A stretch of 18,344 nucleotides of DNA from an uncultured Eggerthellaceae bacterium. GTDB lineage: Bacteria; Actinomycetota; Coriobacteriia; Coriobacteriales; Eggerthellaceae. The stretch lies in assembly GCA_947632575.1 (NCBI GenBank), contig CANRPV010000011.1:1-18344 (forward strand), read 5' to 3'. Within the stretch, counting starts at the first letter, position 1, and each line of letters opens with the position of its first letter. Below, piece by piece: positions 1-6,382 of the stretch. The notes under the pieces were generated by a model. It was not told the DNA's origin and did not search any database. It was given only the letters and a program-made list of their open reading frames with translations. The translations under genes and the position numbers were made by a program.

Positions 1-449
1 TTCTCAATAAACGAACCGCTGTGTCCGTAAACTACAAGATCGTCATTACAATTCACAAAAACACCATCTGCTATGCGACACGGCAGCGACAAGACGCGGC
101 GGCGGATTTGGCCTCCAAGGTGGATGCCATGGTGGTCATCGGTGGGAAAAACTCCTCTAATACCAGCCGACTCGCGGAAATCTGCGCCAAGCACTGTCCC
201 CGTACGTTTCATATTGAATCAGCCGATGAGTTGGATCCAGATGATTTTGCCGGGCTTGCTCGTGTGGGCGTGACCGCCGGTGCCTCGACGCCCGATAGCC
301 AGATAGAAGCCGTGATCAGCGCTTTAGAGACCCTTCCTTCAGGAGCCATCCCTTCAGAGGTCATCCTCTCAGAGGCCACCCCATCAGAAGTCATCCTCTC
401 AGAGGCCACCTCTTCAGGTGTCGTTTCTTCGGAGGCTATCCATGAGTGA
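1..449 (+). CDS. ispH: 4-hydroxy-3-methylbut-2-enyl diphosphate reductase (IspH/LytB), C-terminal part, 5' end outside window
   Basis: IspH makes IPP and DMAPP from HMBPP in the last step of the MEP isoprenoid pathway, using a [4Fe-4S] cluster. The reading frame is open from the left edge (first full codon at base 3), so the gene starts upstream and the GTG at 21 is not taken as a start. Visible family signatures are TICYATRQRQ, which holds the third cluster cysteine, then GGKNSSNT, FHIESADEL and VTAGASTPD, whose Ser and Asn residues bind the diphosphate in known IspH structures. The conserved domain ends near SQIEAVISALE. A tail of about 37 residues follows, made mostly of seven pentapeptides of the type [PLS]-S-[EG]-[AV]-[ITV]; this tail is not part of the known family fold. 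The stop codon overlaps the start of the DUF512 gene by 8 nt, which suggests translational coupling. Confidence 0.93.
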   Translation, partial: LNKRTAVSVNYKIVITIHKNTICYATRQRQDAAADLASKVDAMVVIGGKNSSNTSRLAEICAKHCPRTFHIESADELDPDDFAGLARVGVTAGASTPDSQIEAVISALETLPSGAIPSEVILSEATPSEVILSEATSSGVVSSEAIHE

Positions 450-519
450 TGAATGTCCAGGTGGCCTCGTCTCAGATGCCCTTGCCTCCGGTGACCTTAG
501 CTCAGGTGGCCTCATCGGA
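336..519 (+). repeat. Degenerate 15-nt tandem repeat crossing the ispH / DUF512 gene junction
   Basis: Units start at 342, 357, 372, 387, 402, 417 and 432. After a 13-nt interruption (447-459) further units start at 460, 475, 490 and 505. Examples are GAGGCCACCTCTTCA (402), GGTGTCGTTTCTTCG (417), GGTGGCCTCGTCTCA (460) and GGTGACCTTAGCTCA (490). Bases 351-380 and 381-410 match at 28 of 30 positions. In ispH the units encode S-E-V-I-L / S-E-A-T-P type pentapeptides; in the next gene they encode GGLVS, DALAS, GDLSS and GGLIG. The 13-nt gap shifts the frame by one, so each gene reads the unit in the same phase. The last unit coincides with the expected first strand of the PDZ-like domain. The repeat is read directly from the sequence; its origin by slippage or duplication is inferred. 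Confidence 0.8.
431..435 (+). promoter_or_regulatory. Ribosome binding site deciding the DUF512 protein start
   Basis: GGAGG lies 6 nt before the ATG at 442. This favours 442 over the in-frame GTG at 418, which has no such site. The site sits inside a unit of the 15-nt tandem repeat. Confidence 0.7.
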
Positions 520-1845
520 TCGGTAGAACCCTATTCGCCCGCCGATGATGTGGGCTTTAGTCCGGGGTGTCGCATTTTGGCCGTAGATGGTCATGAGCTT
601 CGTGATGTGATCGATTGGCGCTGGTATGGAGCAGATGAATCCATCGTCGTGTCCTATGAAGATACCGAGGGAGATACCGGCGAGGTCGAACTCATTCGAG
701 AGGCGGGGCAGGACTGGGGAATCGAATTTACGAGTCCTGTTTTCGATGGTATTCGTCAGTGCAGGAATGCCTGCATATTCTGTTTTATGCGCCAATTGCC
801 TCAAGGAATGCGTCCAAGCCTGAGCCTCAGAGACGATGATTATCGTTTGAGCTTTCTCTCGGGTACCTTCGTTACCTTGACCAATCTCAGTGAGGCGGAT
901 GAGCGGCGCATCGTGGAACAGTGGATTTCTCCGCTGCGCGTCTCGCTTCATGCGGTCGACGCCGACGTGCGGCAAAAGATGATGGGGCGTTTCGCTTCTC
1001 ATGGGCTCGCGGCTTTTGAGCGCCTGCTTGACGCGGGTATCGAGGCTCACGTGCAAATCGTCCTCGTTCCCGGTATGAATGATGGTGAGATCTTAGAGGA
1101 AACCCTTCAGTGGGCCTATGCTCACCCGGGGATTCTTGGCGTGGGAATTGTGCCGTTGGGTTACACCGATCATCAGGATGAATTCGATTACAGCTTTAAC
1201 GAGCCCGCGCAAGCGCGTCTGGTACTCGAAACCATCAAGCCCTATCAGGATCGTGCCCTCGCAGAGCGAGGAAATGCCTGGGTTTTCGCCGCGGACGAGT
1301 TTTATCGCAACGCCTATGGATCAAAGCTGCTCGCCCATCTGCCGAAAAGCGACCATTACGGCGATTTCAGCATGTTCGAAGATGGGATCGGCATCATTCG
1401 CTCCTACGTGGATGACTTTAAGCAAGCTTGTGGCGAAGGCGAGGTTGAGGCTTTCAAAAAGGCGCTGGGTTCCAGCGACTATGATGAGGTGGCCTTTGTG
1501 GTGGGCCAGGCCATGCAGCCGTTCCTCGATGAGCTGATCGATGAGAGTCCTCTTACGGGTGCTTTTCGCTCGCTCACCGTCGAAAACAAGTTTTTCGGTG
1601 GAAACGTTGACGTGACGGGCCTTTTGACCGCAAAAGACATGGTGGCCGCTATCAAGGAGGATCAAAATGGCACGGCTAAGAAAGTCCTCTACGCCATACC
1701 CGATGTAGTCTTTAACGAGGATAGGCTTACCCTTGATGACCAGTCTCTGGACCAGATGGAGAAAAGCGCAGGTTCTCATCTGGTCGTGGTATCCTGTAAC
1801 CCGACGGAATACCTAAACGATTTACGAGCCGTACTTCGGCGATGA
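442..1845 (+). CDS. DUF512 radical-SAM Fe-S protein with N-terminal PDZ-like domain
   Basis: A 467-residue protein of unknown function. A PDZ-like segment (about residues 22-60: GGLIGSVEPYSPADDVGF, then GCRILAVDGHELRDVIDW) is followed by a radical-SAM type cluster motif, C107-x3-C111-x2-C114 (CRNACIFC), then FMRQLPQGMRPSLSLRDDDYRLSFL, which is typical of the family. The DUF512 domain fills the C-terminal half. The motif indicates a [4Fe-4S] cluster and SAM chemistry; the substrate is not known. Residues 1-21 are an extra head of pentapeptide repeats (GGLVS, DALAS, GDLSS) from the tandem repeat that also tails IspH. ATG 442 is chosen for its GGAGG site. The gene overlaps ispH by 8 nt and lies 59 bp before der, an order also known from clostridia. 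A role linked to isoprenoid, ribosome or lipid genes is only suggested by that order. Confidence 0.88.
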   Translation: MSDECPGGLVSDALASGDLSSGGLIGSVEPYSPADDVGFSPGCRILAVDGHELRDVIDWRWYGADESIVVSYEDTEGDTGEVELIREAGQDWGIEFTSPVFDGIRQCRNACIFCFMRQLPQGMRPSLSLRDDDYRLSFLSGTFVTLTNLSEADERRIVEQWISPLRVSLHAVDADVRQKMMGRFASHGLAAFERLLDAGIEAHVQIVLVPGMNDGEILEETLQWAYAHPGILGVGIVPLGYTDHQDEFDYSFNEPAQARLVLETIKPYQDRALAERGNAWVFAADEFYRNAYGSKLLAHLPKSDHYGDFSMFEDGIGIIRSYVDDFKQACGEGEVEAFKKALGSSDYDEVAFVVGQAMQPFLDELIDESPLTGAFRSLTVENKFFGGNVDVTGLLTAKDMVAAIKEDQNGTAKKVLYAIPDVVFNEDRLTLDDQSLDQMEKSAGSHLVVVSCNPTEYLNDLRAVLRR

Positions 1846-1904
1846 GCGAGAGCATCCGGCACTTCTGAGAAGATGTACGGCGCCACTGGACCTGAGGTAT
1901 CTGC

Positions 1905-3221
1905 ATGCCAAAACCTATCGTAGCCATAGTTGGCCGCCCCAATGTGGGCAAATCCACCTTTGTGAATCGCATAATCCAAGCCGATGACGCCATCGTCCAT
2001 GAGATGCGCGGTGTTACCCGTGATCGTTCTTACCATGAAGCCGATTGGAACGGACTCGATTTCATATTGATCGACACCGGTGGTATCGAGATGGGTGGCG
2101 ATGACGCCTTTCAGGGTTCTATCCGCAGCCAGGCCTTTGAGGCGGCGCGTGAGGCTGACGCCATCATCTTTCTCGTGGATGGCAAGACGGGCATCAACGC
2201 TGACGACGAAGAGGTGGCGCGAATTCTTCTTCGCTCCCATAAGCCGGTCTTTCTCGTGGTGAACAAGCTGGATACCCCCAATCGCTATGACGATATGTGG
2301 GAGTTCTATCAGCTAGGACTTGGAGATCCTTGGCCGCTTTCGGCTCTTCACGGCCATGGGACGGGAGATCTTCTCGATGCTTTGGTGGATGCCCTCAAGA
2401 AGCTTCCTCTTGATGATCGCGAAGATCGTGAGGCGGATATCGATGTGGCCATCATTGGCCGTCCCAATGCGGGGAAGTCCTCTCTCACCAATAAGCTTGC
2501 GCGAAACGAGCGCTCCATCGTCTCCGATGTGGCGGGAACGACACGAGATGCCGTGGATACGCTGATAGAGCATGAGGGTCGCGTCTATCGCATCGTGGAT
2601 ACCGCGGGTTTGCGTCGTCGCAGCCAGATGGAAGAGGACGTCGAGTATTACGGGTTTGTGCGCGCGATGCGAGCCATCGATCGGGCTGATGTGGCTGTGC
2701 TGGTTATCGACGCCTCGCTGGGTCTTACCAATGAGGATCAGCGTGTCGCCGGTTATGCCGCCGAGCGAGGTTGCGCCATGATCATCGTGCTGAATAAGTG
2801 GGATTTGGTGGAAGGCCCTGAGGCTAAGGAGAAGATTCGCGAGCGTATTGCCGATCGTATGACTTTTGTGGGTTATGCTCCTGTGGTGGCGATCAGCGCT
2901 CTGACCGGCAAACGTGTTGATCGGGTTTGGGAAGCTATCGATAAGGCCTACGCTGCCTATACGAGAACCATTCCCACCAATCGCCTCAATGGTTTTCTGG
3001 CGGGAATTCGGGAAGCGGGCCACACCCTTACTAAAGGAAAGACTATCCTGCGCATGAAATACGTGACCCAGACGGGTACCAAACCGCCGGTGTTTACGTT
3101 TTTCGCCAACCGACCCGACATCGTGGATGACAACTACGAGCGCTATTTGGAGAACCGCCTGAGGGAGAGCTTCGATCTTGAAGGCACTCCTATTCGACTC
3201 AAGTTTAAGAAGAAGGATTGA
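1905..3221 (+). CDS. der: Ribosome biogenesis GTPase Der (EngA)
   Basis: Der is an essential GTPase with two tandem G domains that acts in assembly of the 50S ribosomal subunit. At 438 residues it has the usual length. The first G domain has GRPNVGKS at 10-17, DTGG at 57-60 and NKLD at 120-123. The second has GRPNAGKS at 185-192, DTAG at 232-235 and NKWD at 297-300. The C-terminal KH-like domain covers about 350-438 and ends in the basic LKFKKKD. The linker between G domains is acidic (DDREDREADID). GAGGT at 1894-1898 precedes the ATG. The stop codon abuts the plsY start region, so the two are probably co-translated. Confidence 0.97.
   Translation: MPKPIVAIVGRPNVGKSTFVNRIIQADDAIVHEMRGVTRDRSYHEADWNGLDFILIDTGGIEMGGDDAFQGSIRSQAFEAAREADAIIFLVDGKTGINADDEEVARILLRSHKPVFLVVNKLDTPNRYDDMWEFYQLGLGDPWPLSALHGHGTGDLLDALVDALKKLPLDDREDREADIDVAIIGRPNAGKSSLTNKLARNERSIVSDVAGTTRDAVDTLIEHEGRVYRIVDTAGLRRRSQMEEDVEYYGFVRAMRAIDRADVAVLVIDASLGLTNEDQRVAGYAAERGCAMIIVLNKWDLVEGPEAKEKIRERIADRMTFVGYAPVVAISALTGKRVDRVWEAIDKAYAAYTRTIPTNRLNGFLAGIREAGHTLTKGKTILRMKYVTQTGTKPPVFTFFANRPDIVDDNYERYLENRLRESFDLEGTPIRLKFKKKD
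3211..3217 (+). promoter_or_regulatory. Ribosome binding site deciding the plsY start
   Basis: AGAAGGA ends 6 nt before GTG 3224 but is directly next to the in-frame TTG at 3218. The GTG is therefore the better start. Confidence 0.55.
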
Positions 3222-3223
3222 TC

Positions 3224-3904
3224 GTGCCTGAGATCGCCTATTTTCTCGGAACCGCGCTCCTGTTCGTCGTGACCTTCCTTTTGGGCTCCATCCCATGGGG
3301 CGTCGTGATTTCCAAGCTGTTTTTCCATATGGATCTACGCGATCATGGCTCGGGCAATATCGGCACCACCAATGCCATGAGAACTATGGGCAAAGCCGGT
3401 GGTGTGGCTGTTTTCATTCTGGATTTCGGCAAGGGATTGCTTTCCGGATTTCTTGCCTACGTTGCTTGGTGGATTTTGGAGGGACTTCAACCCGCCGACA
3501 GCGCTATGGTCAGCTATTTCCTTCCGAGTTTTCTGGGCACGTCGCTTCTCGGCTGTGTTTGGGGCCATATCTTTAGCCCCTGGCTTGGATTTAAGGGCGG
3601 AAAGGGCATCGCGGTTGCCATCGGAGCGCTCTTCTTTGTGTTCGGATGGTTCTTCTCCCTCATGGAGATTTTGCTTTTCGCTGTTGTCGTCACGGTATCT
3701 CGCTATGTGTCCTTGGGTTCCATCGCGGCGGCCATACTTTGTCCGGTGATCGCCTTTTATCTTTTTCTCTGCGTGTCTTTCGAGCCATGGGCTTTCACGA
3801 CCTGCACCGTGGCTGCGGTTACCGTAATCTGGGCGCACCGGGGCAATATGAAGCGGCTCGCCCAAGGTACTGAGAATCGTATCGGATCGAAAAAGACGGC
3901 ATGA
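3224..3904 (+). CDS. plsY: Glycerol-3-phosphate acyltransferase PlsY
   Basis: An integral membrane enzyme that moves the acyl group of acyl-phosphate to glycerol-3-phosphate, giving lysophosphatidic acid, the first step of phospholipid synthesis. With the GTG start it has 226 residues and is strongly hydrophobic throughout, consistent with about seven membrane segments. Family motifs are GSIPWG (21-26), HGSGNIGTTNAMRTMGK (from 41), H115 with FSPWLGFKGGKG, and HRGNMKRLAQGTENRIG near the C-terminus. It lies between der and gpsA. GpsA makes the glycerol-3-phosphate that PlsY consumes, so the neighbours form a short metabolic pair. The TTG at 3218 is an alternative start that would overlap the der stop. 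Confidence 0.95.
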   Translation: MPEIAYFLGTALLFVVTFLLGSIPWGVVISKLFFHMDLRDHGSGNIGTTNAMRTMGKAGGVAVFILDFGKGLLSGFLAYVAWWILEGLQPADSAMVSYFLPSFLGTSLLGCVWGHIFSPWLGFKGGKGIAVAIGALFFVFGWFFSLMEILLFAVVVTVSRYVSLGSIAAAILCPVIAFYLFLCVSFEPWAFTTCTVAAVTVIWAHRGNMKRLAQGTENRIGSKKTA

Positions 3905-3907
3905 GTC

Positions 3908-4924
3908 ATGGGTGAAGACGTCGTATCGGTAGCTGTTATCGGCGCGGGTTCCTGGGGGACAGCCTTAAGCCAGGTTTTGGCTTCGAAGGGAAACGACGTC
4001 AGATTATGGGCCCGTCGCGAGGATGTGGTTCAAAGCATCAATGAGGCCCATCGAAATCCACGCTATTTGAGCGATAGTGTTCTTTGCGAGGGGATACATG
4101 CGACGAGTTCTCATGAAGAGGCTCTTGCGGGCGCCCAAGCAGTCCTTGTGACCACGCCTTCGGTAGCCCTTGATGAGGTGGGAAGGTTCCTAGCACCCTT
4201 CATCACCGAGGACGTTCCTGTCGTGATTTGTTCAAAAGGTATTGATGAGAGCGGTATGTTTCCCGTCGACGTGTTGGGCGAGGCGCTTGGCAATCCTTCA
4301 CGCATCGCCGTGCTTTCCGGTCCGAATCATGCCGAAGAGGTCATAGAAGCCATACCCTCCGCGACCGTGATCGCCTCGGAGGATCCGGCTACCGCTCGTT
4401 TTTTCCGCGATTTGCTCGCGACTGAGGCTCTCCGTACCTACACCTCCGAAGACGTCGTCGGTGTGGAGTTGTGCGGCGCGCTCAAAAACGTCATCGCCAT
4501 CGCCGTAGGTCTCGGCTACGGGATCGGTTTTGGAGACAATACGGCCGCCTTGCTCATAACCAGGGGTTTGGCCGAAATGAGCCGCATCGTCGTAGCCTGC
4601 GGCGGTCAGGCGCTCACCTGCATGGGCTTGGCAGGAGCAGGCGATATGGTGGTCACCTGCATGTCTCAGCATTCTCGCAACCGACGGTTTGGGGAGTTTT
4701 ACCTCGCGAAAGGGAAAAGCCTTGCTGACTTTGAGGCCGATACCCACATGGTTGTGGAAGGTGCTCGTGCCTGTCGGACGCTTGAGGTGTTAAGCGATCG
4801 CCATGGGATCGATCTGCCCATCACCGATACCGTTCGTGACATCATTTGGTCCGGTTTGTCACTCTCGGAGGCGGTGCATCGACTTTCCGACCGCCCCCTT
4901 ACTGAGGAGTTCTACGGTCTTTGA
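3908..4924 (+). CDS. gpsA: Glycerol-3-phosphate dehydrogenase [NAD(P)+] GpsA
   Basis: A cytosolic enzyme that reduces dihydroxyacetone phosphate to sn-glycerol-3-phosphate for phospholipid synthesis. At 338 residues it has the normal length. The Rossmann motif GAGSWG is at 12-17. SKGI with K110, the segment LSGPNHAEEV, and catalytic K193 in ELCGALKNVIAIAVGLGYG are all present. GDNTAALLITRGLAEM and GLAGAGDMVVTCMSQHSRNRRFG are family blocks of the C-terminal domain. The start lies 3 bp after the plsY stop and has no clear Shine-Dalgarno site, so translation probably depends on coupling. It appears to be the last gene of the operon. Confidence 0.96.
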   Translation: MGEDVVSVAVIGAGSWGTALSQVLASKGNDVRLWARREDVVQSINEAHRNPRYLSDSVLCEGIHATSSHEEALAGAQAVLVTTPSVALDEVGRFLAPFITEDVPVVICSKGIDESGMFPVDVLGEALGNPSRIAVLSGPNHAEEVIEAIPSATVIASEDPATARFFRDLLATEALRTYTSEDVVGVELCGALKNVIAIAVGLGYGIGFGDNTAALLITRGLAEMSRIVVACGGQALTCMGLAGAGDMVVTCMSQHSRNRRFGEFYLAKGKSLADFEADTHMVVEGARACRTLEVLSDRHGIDLPITDTVRDIIWSGLSLSEAVHRLSDRPLTEEFYGL

Positions 4925-4943
4925 AAGACCCCAAAGTCTTGAA

Positions 4944-4978
4944 AGAGCTTTGCGATCCTTAAGAGCTCTCCAGTTTTT
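4944..4978 (+). terminator. Weak candidate terminator after gpsA
   Basis: AGAGCT (4944-4949) can pair with AGCTCT (4964-4969), and a run of five T follows at 4974-4978. The 14-nt loop and short stem make this a weak candidate. A second 5-bp hairpin, AAGAC/GTCTT at 4925-4940, lies directly after the stop codon without a T run. The rest of 4979-5154 shows no gene; GATAAT at 5083-5088 could be a -10 for the next gene, but no -35 fits it. Confidence 0.3.
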
Positions 4979-5154
4979 AAAGATAGATGGTTCGCCGACG
5001 ATTCTCTAAGCTCTTTACCCTCTGTTTATCATCAGCTTGTAAACGAAAACTCTCCTTGTGCTCCTAACTTGGTTTTTCCTTCGATAATAGCGATCAAGAG
5101 GCCGCATACAGGCCGTCGAATGACTGATTTAGGAAAAGAGATCGGAGTAAGACA

Positions 5155-5535
5155 ATGGCTGATTTTGCACATCCTTATGCCTGCCAAGTTCCGCGCAAGA
5201 TGACCAAAGAAGAAACCTTCCAGGCGATTCGCATGGATCTTTCCAGTGAGCTCGAGGCGGCTTACCTCTATGAGGCGCTCGTTTTGGCTAGTGACGATCC
5301 TGTGGTAAAGGCCGTACTGTCCGACATCCGCGACGAGGAAAAAGAACACTTCGGCGAGCTTATGGCTTTGATGCGCTATCTGGACCCGAACCAGAAGTGG
5401 TATTGGGACGAGGGCGAAGGCGAAGTGGCAGAGATGCTCGAGAAGCTGGGCATGAAGGACGATCCAGCCGCTAAGAAGATCATCGAGTCTGTGAAAATCT
5501 TGGACGAGGATGAGGGTCCGCAGCCTACAATCTAA
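5155..5535 (+). CDS. Small ferritin-like (rubrerythrin superfamily) protein, encapsulin-associated type
   Basis: A 126-residue helical protein. MTKEETFQAIRMDLSSELEA (from 16) and SDIRDEEKEHFGELMALMRYLDP give the pattern of the ferritin-like proteins that are packed in, or fused to, encapsulin shells. These oxidise and store iron. Likely metal ligands are E32, E62 and H65 (S-E-L-E-A and E-E-K-E-H). Only two such helices are present, so the four-helix ferroxidase site would have to form by dimerisation, as in the encapsulated ferritins (family knowledge recalled, not searched). The acidic C-terminus (DEDEGPQPTI) could be a tail or cargo peptide. GGAG at 5144-5147 precedes the ATG. No encapsulin gene is in the window. 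A general rubrerythrin-like or COQ7-like annotation is the alternative. Confidence 0.8.
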   Translation: MADFAHPYACQVPRKMTKEETFQAIRMDLSSELEAAYLYEALVLASDDPVVKAVLSDIRDEEKEHFGELMALMRYLDPNQKWYWDEGEGEVAEMLEKLGMKDDPAAKKIIESVKILDEDEGPQPTI

Positions 5536-5551
5536 GGCTGTTCAAAGCAAA

Positions 5552-5578
5552 AAAGCTTTTCATAAGAAAGCTTTTCAT
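5552..5578 (+). repeat. 12-bp direct repeat AAAGCTTTTCAT, two copies
   Basis: Copies lie at 5552-5563 and 5567-5578, 15 bp apart start to start, just after the ferritin-like gene. A weaker third piece follows (GATAGCTTCGTCAT). The function is unknown. Confidence 0.6.
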
Positions 5579-5644
5579 GAGATAGCTTCGTCATTTCAAA
5601 ACCGCCATGTTTTGAGATGCGCATACGCTGCATCAAAGAAGCGG

Positions 5645-5681
5645 AAAGGCTGCATCGGAATTATTTCCGGTGCAGCCTTTT
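5645..5681. terminator. Strong hairpin terminator between convergent genes
   Basis: Arms AAAGGCTGCATCGGAA (5645-5660) and TTCCGGTGCAGCCTTT (5665-5680) pair over 16 positions with one wobble pair and a 4-nt loop, and T follows at 5681. It lies between the + strand ferritin-like gene and the - strand Ogt-like gene and could serve both, although the T runs are short. Confidence 0.75.
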
Positions 5682-5721
5682 GATACGACCTTCTGGTACA
5701 CCTTTTTGGTAGAGCCTTTTT

Positions 5722-5758
5722 GGCGCAGGCTTTGCCGAAGCCCTCTCGTGCGCCTTTT
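5722..5758 (+). terminator. Second hairpin with T run, just before the Ogt-like gene's end
   Basis: GGCGCA (5722-5727) pairs with TGCGCC (5749-5754) and encloses an inner stem GGCTT/AAGCC (5728-5732 / 5738-5742). TTTT follows at 5755-5758, so it is oriented to stop + strand transcription entering the Ogt-like gene antisense. CCTTTTTGG occurs twice just upstream (5701-5709 and 5715-5723). Confidence 0.5.
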
Positions 5759-5759
5759 G

Positions 5760-6236
5760 CTAGAGATGAGTCTGTTCGAAGATCCGAAGGGCATTAAGTT
5801 GCTGGGCCAGTAAATCATGTCCGTTCACCACGCCCTTGTCATTTACCACTCGATGAGAGGGAATCAGTATGAGGAGCGGATTTTTGCGCACGGCAACCCC
5901 TACGCTACGATAGCTCTCCTCGCTTCCGGATTCCAAAGCTATCTCCAAGCTCGTTTTAGTCTGCCCGTAGGGAATGAGCTCAAGGAGCTTCCAAATGCGT
6001 TGCTGAAAATCGCTTCCCTGGGGAGCCATGGGGAGGTCGAAGAAGCTTCGCTTTCCGGCAAAGTACTCCATGAGTTCGGTGGCGCAACGGTTCGTGAGTT
6101 CGTTGGGCCTGAGAGGACTCGTCCAGCTTTGTCGGTCCAAGGCCACACGGGTGAGGGCGTAATCATTCGCCTCGATGCTGATAAGACCATGGGGAGTCCG
6201 GTAGATATAGTGGGATAGCTTGTCCGTGGCACTCAT
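5760..6236 (-). CDS. Ogt/MGMT-family protein lacking the active-site cysteine (alkyltransferase-like)
   Basis: Functional O6-alkylguanine-DNA alkyltransferases move the alkyl group onto the Cys of a PCHR motif. This 158-residue protein has the family's overall pattern: FQQRIWKLLELIPYGQTKTSLEIAL, then YRSVGVAVRKNPLLILIP, which contains the helix-turn-helix and Arg finger. But the motif reads P126-S127-H128-R129, with codon TCT for Ser. The Tyr expected near S96 and the later Y-x-G-G segment of the substrate pocket are also replaced (NGHDLLAQQL). It is therefore unlikely to be a self-alkylating repair enzyme. By analogy with ATL proteins, which have Trp or Ala there, it may bind damaged DNA and signal to nucleotide excision repair; this is inference. 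ATG 6236 is chosen; an in-frame TTG at 6248 would add four residues. Confidence 0.82.
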   Translation of the reverse strand: MSATDKLSHYIYRTPHGLISIEANDYALTRVALDRQSWTSPLRPNELTNRCATELMEYFAGKRSFFDLPMAPQGSDFQQRIWKLLELIPYGQTKTSLEIALESGSEESYRSVGVAVRKNPLLILIPSHRVVNDKGVVNGHDLLAQQLNALRIFEQTHL

Positions 6237-6276
6237 GATAACCGTCAACCTATCTCAGGTTTTATGCGACGTTTCT

Positions 6277-6282
6277 ATTATA
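6277..6282 (-). promoter_or_regulatory. Likely -10 element for the Ogt-like gene
   Basis: On the minus strand the sequence reads TATAAT, about 40 nt before the start codon at 6236. No good -35 is seen at normal spacing (GAAAGT at 17 bp). Confidence 0.4.
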
Positions 6283-6370
6283 CGTGTCCTTCGCGGTGAA
6301 CTTTCGACTTCGATGAAACTCACGGTTTTCATGCGGTAGAATGAAGATGAGAAACGACGGTTCGCTACGG

Positions 6371-6376
6371 AAAGGA
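6371..6376 (+). promoter_or_regulatory. Ribosome binding site supporting a TTG start for rpe
   Basis: AAAGGA ends 6 nt before TTG 6383, the only start that gives a complete N-terminus. No good promoter is seen upstream; TAGAAT at 6337-6342 is a possible -10. Confidence 0.6.
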
Positions 6377-6382
6377 TGAGCT

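Noticed and set aside
21..449. GTG at 21 as the start of a complete small protein
   Set aside because: The frame is open to the window edge and the product is the C-terminal part of IspH, so the gene begins upstream.
336..519. CRISPR-like array
   Set aside because: Units of 15 nt have no spacers, are coding in frame and diverge gradually; this is a tandem repeat.
502..1056. 184-codon open frame on the minus strand inside the DUF512 gene
   Set aside because: Opposite strand of a well-supported gene, no family signature and no ribosome binding site noticed.
2313..3296. 327-codon open frame on the minus strand opposite der
   Set aside because: It lies wholly opposite der apart from its first codons, has no recognisable motif, and its openness follows from codon bias of the real gene.
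5633..5818. Small open frame on the minus strand in the convergent gap
   Set aside because: It runs through both hairpins and into the Ogt-like gene, and shows no protein-like composition or motif.
5817..6218. 133-codon open frame on the plus strand opposite the Ogt-like gene
   Set aside because: The minus-strand frame has clear Ogt-family sequence; the plus-strand frame has none and runs opposite it.
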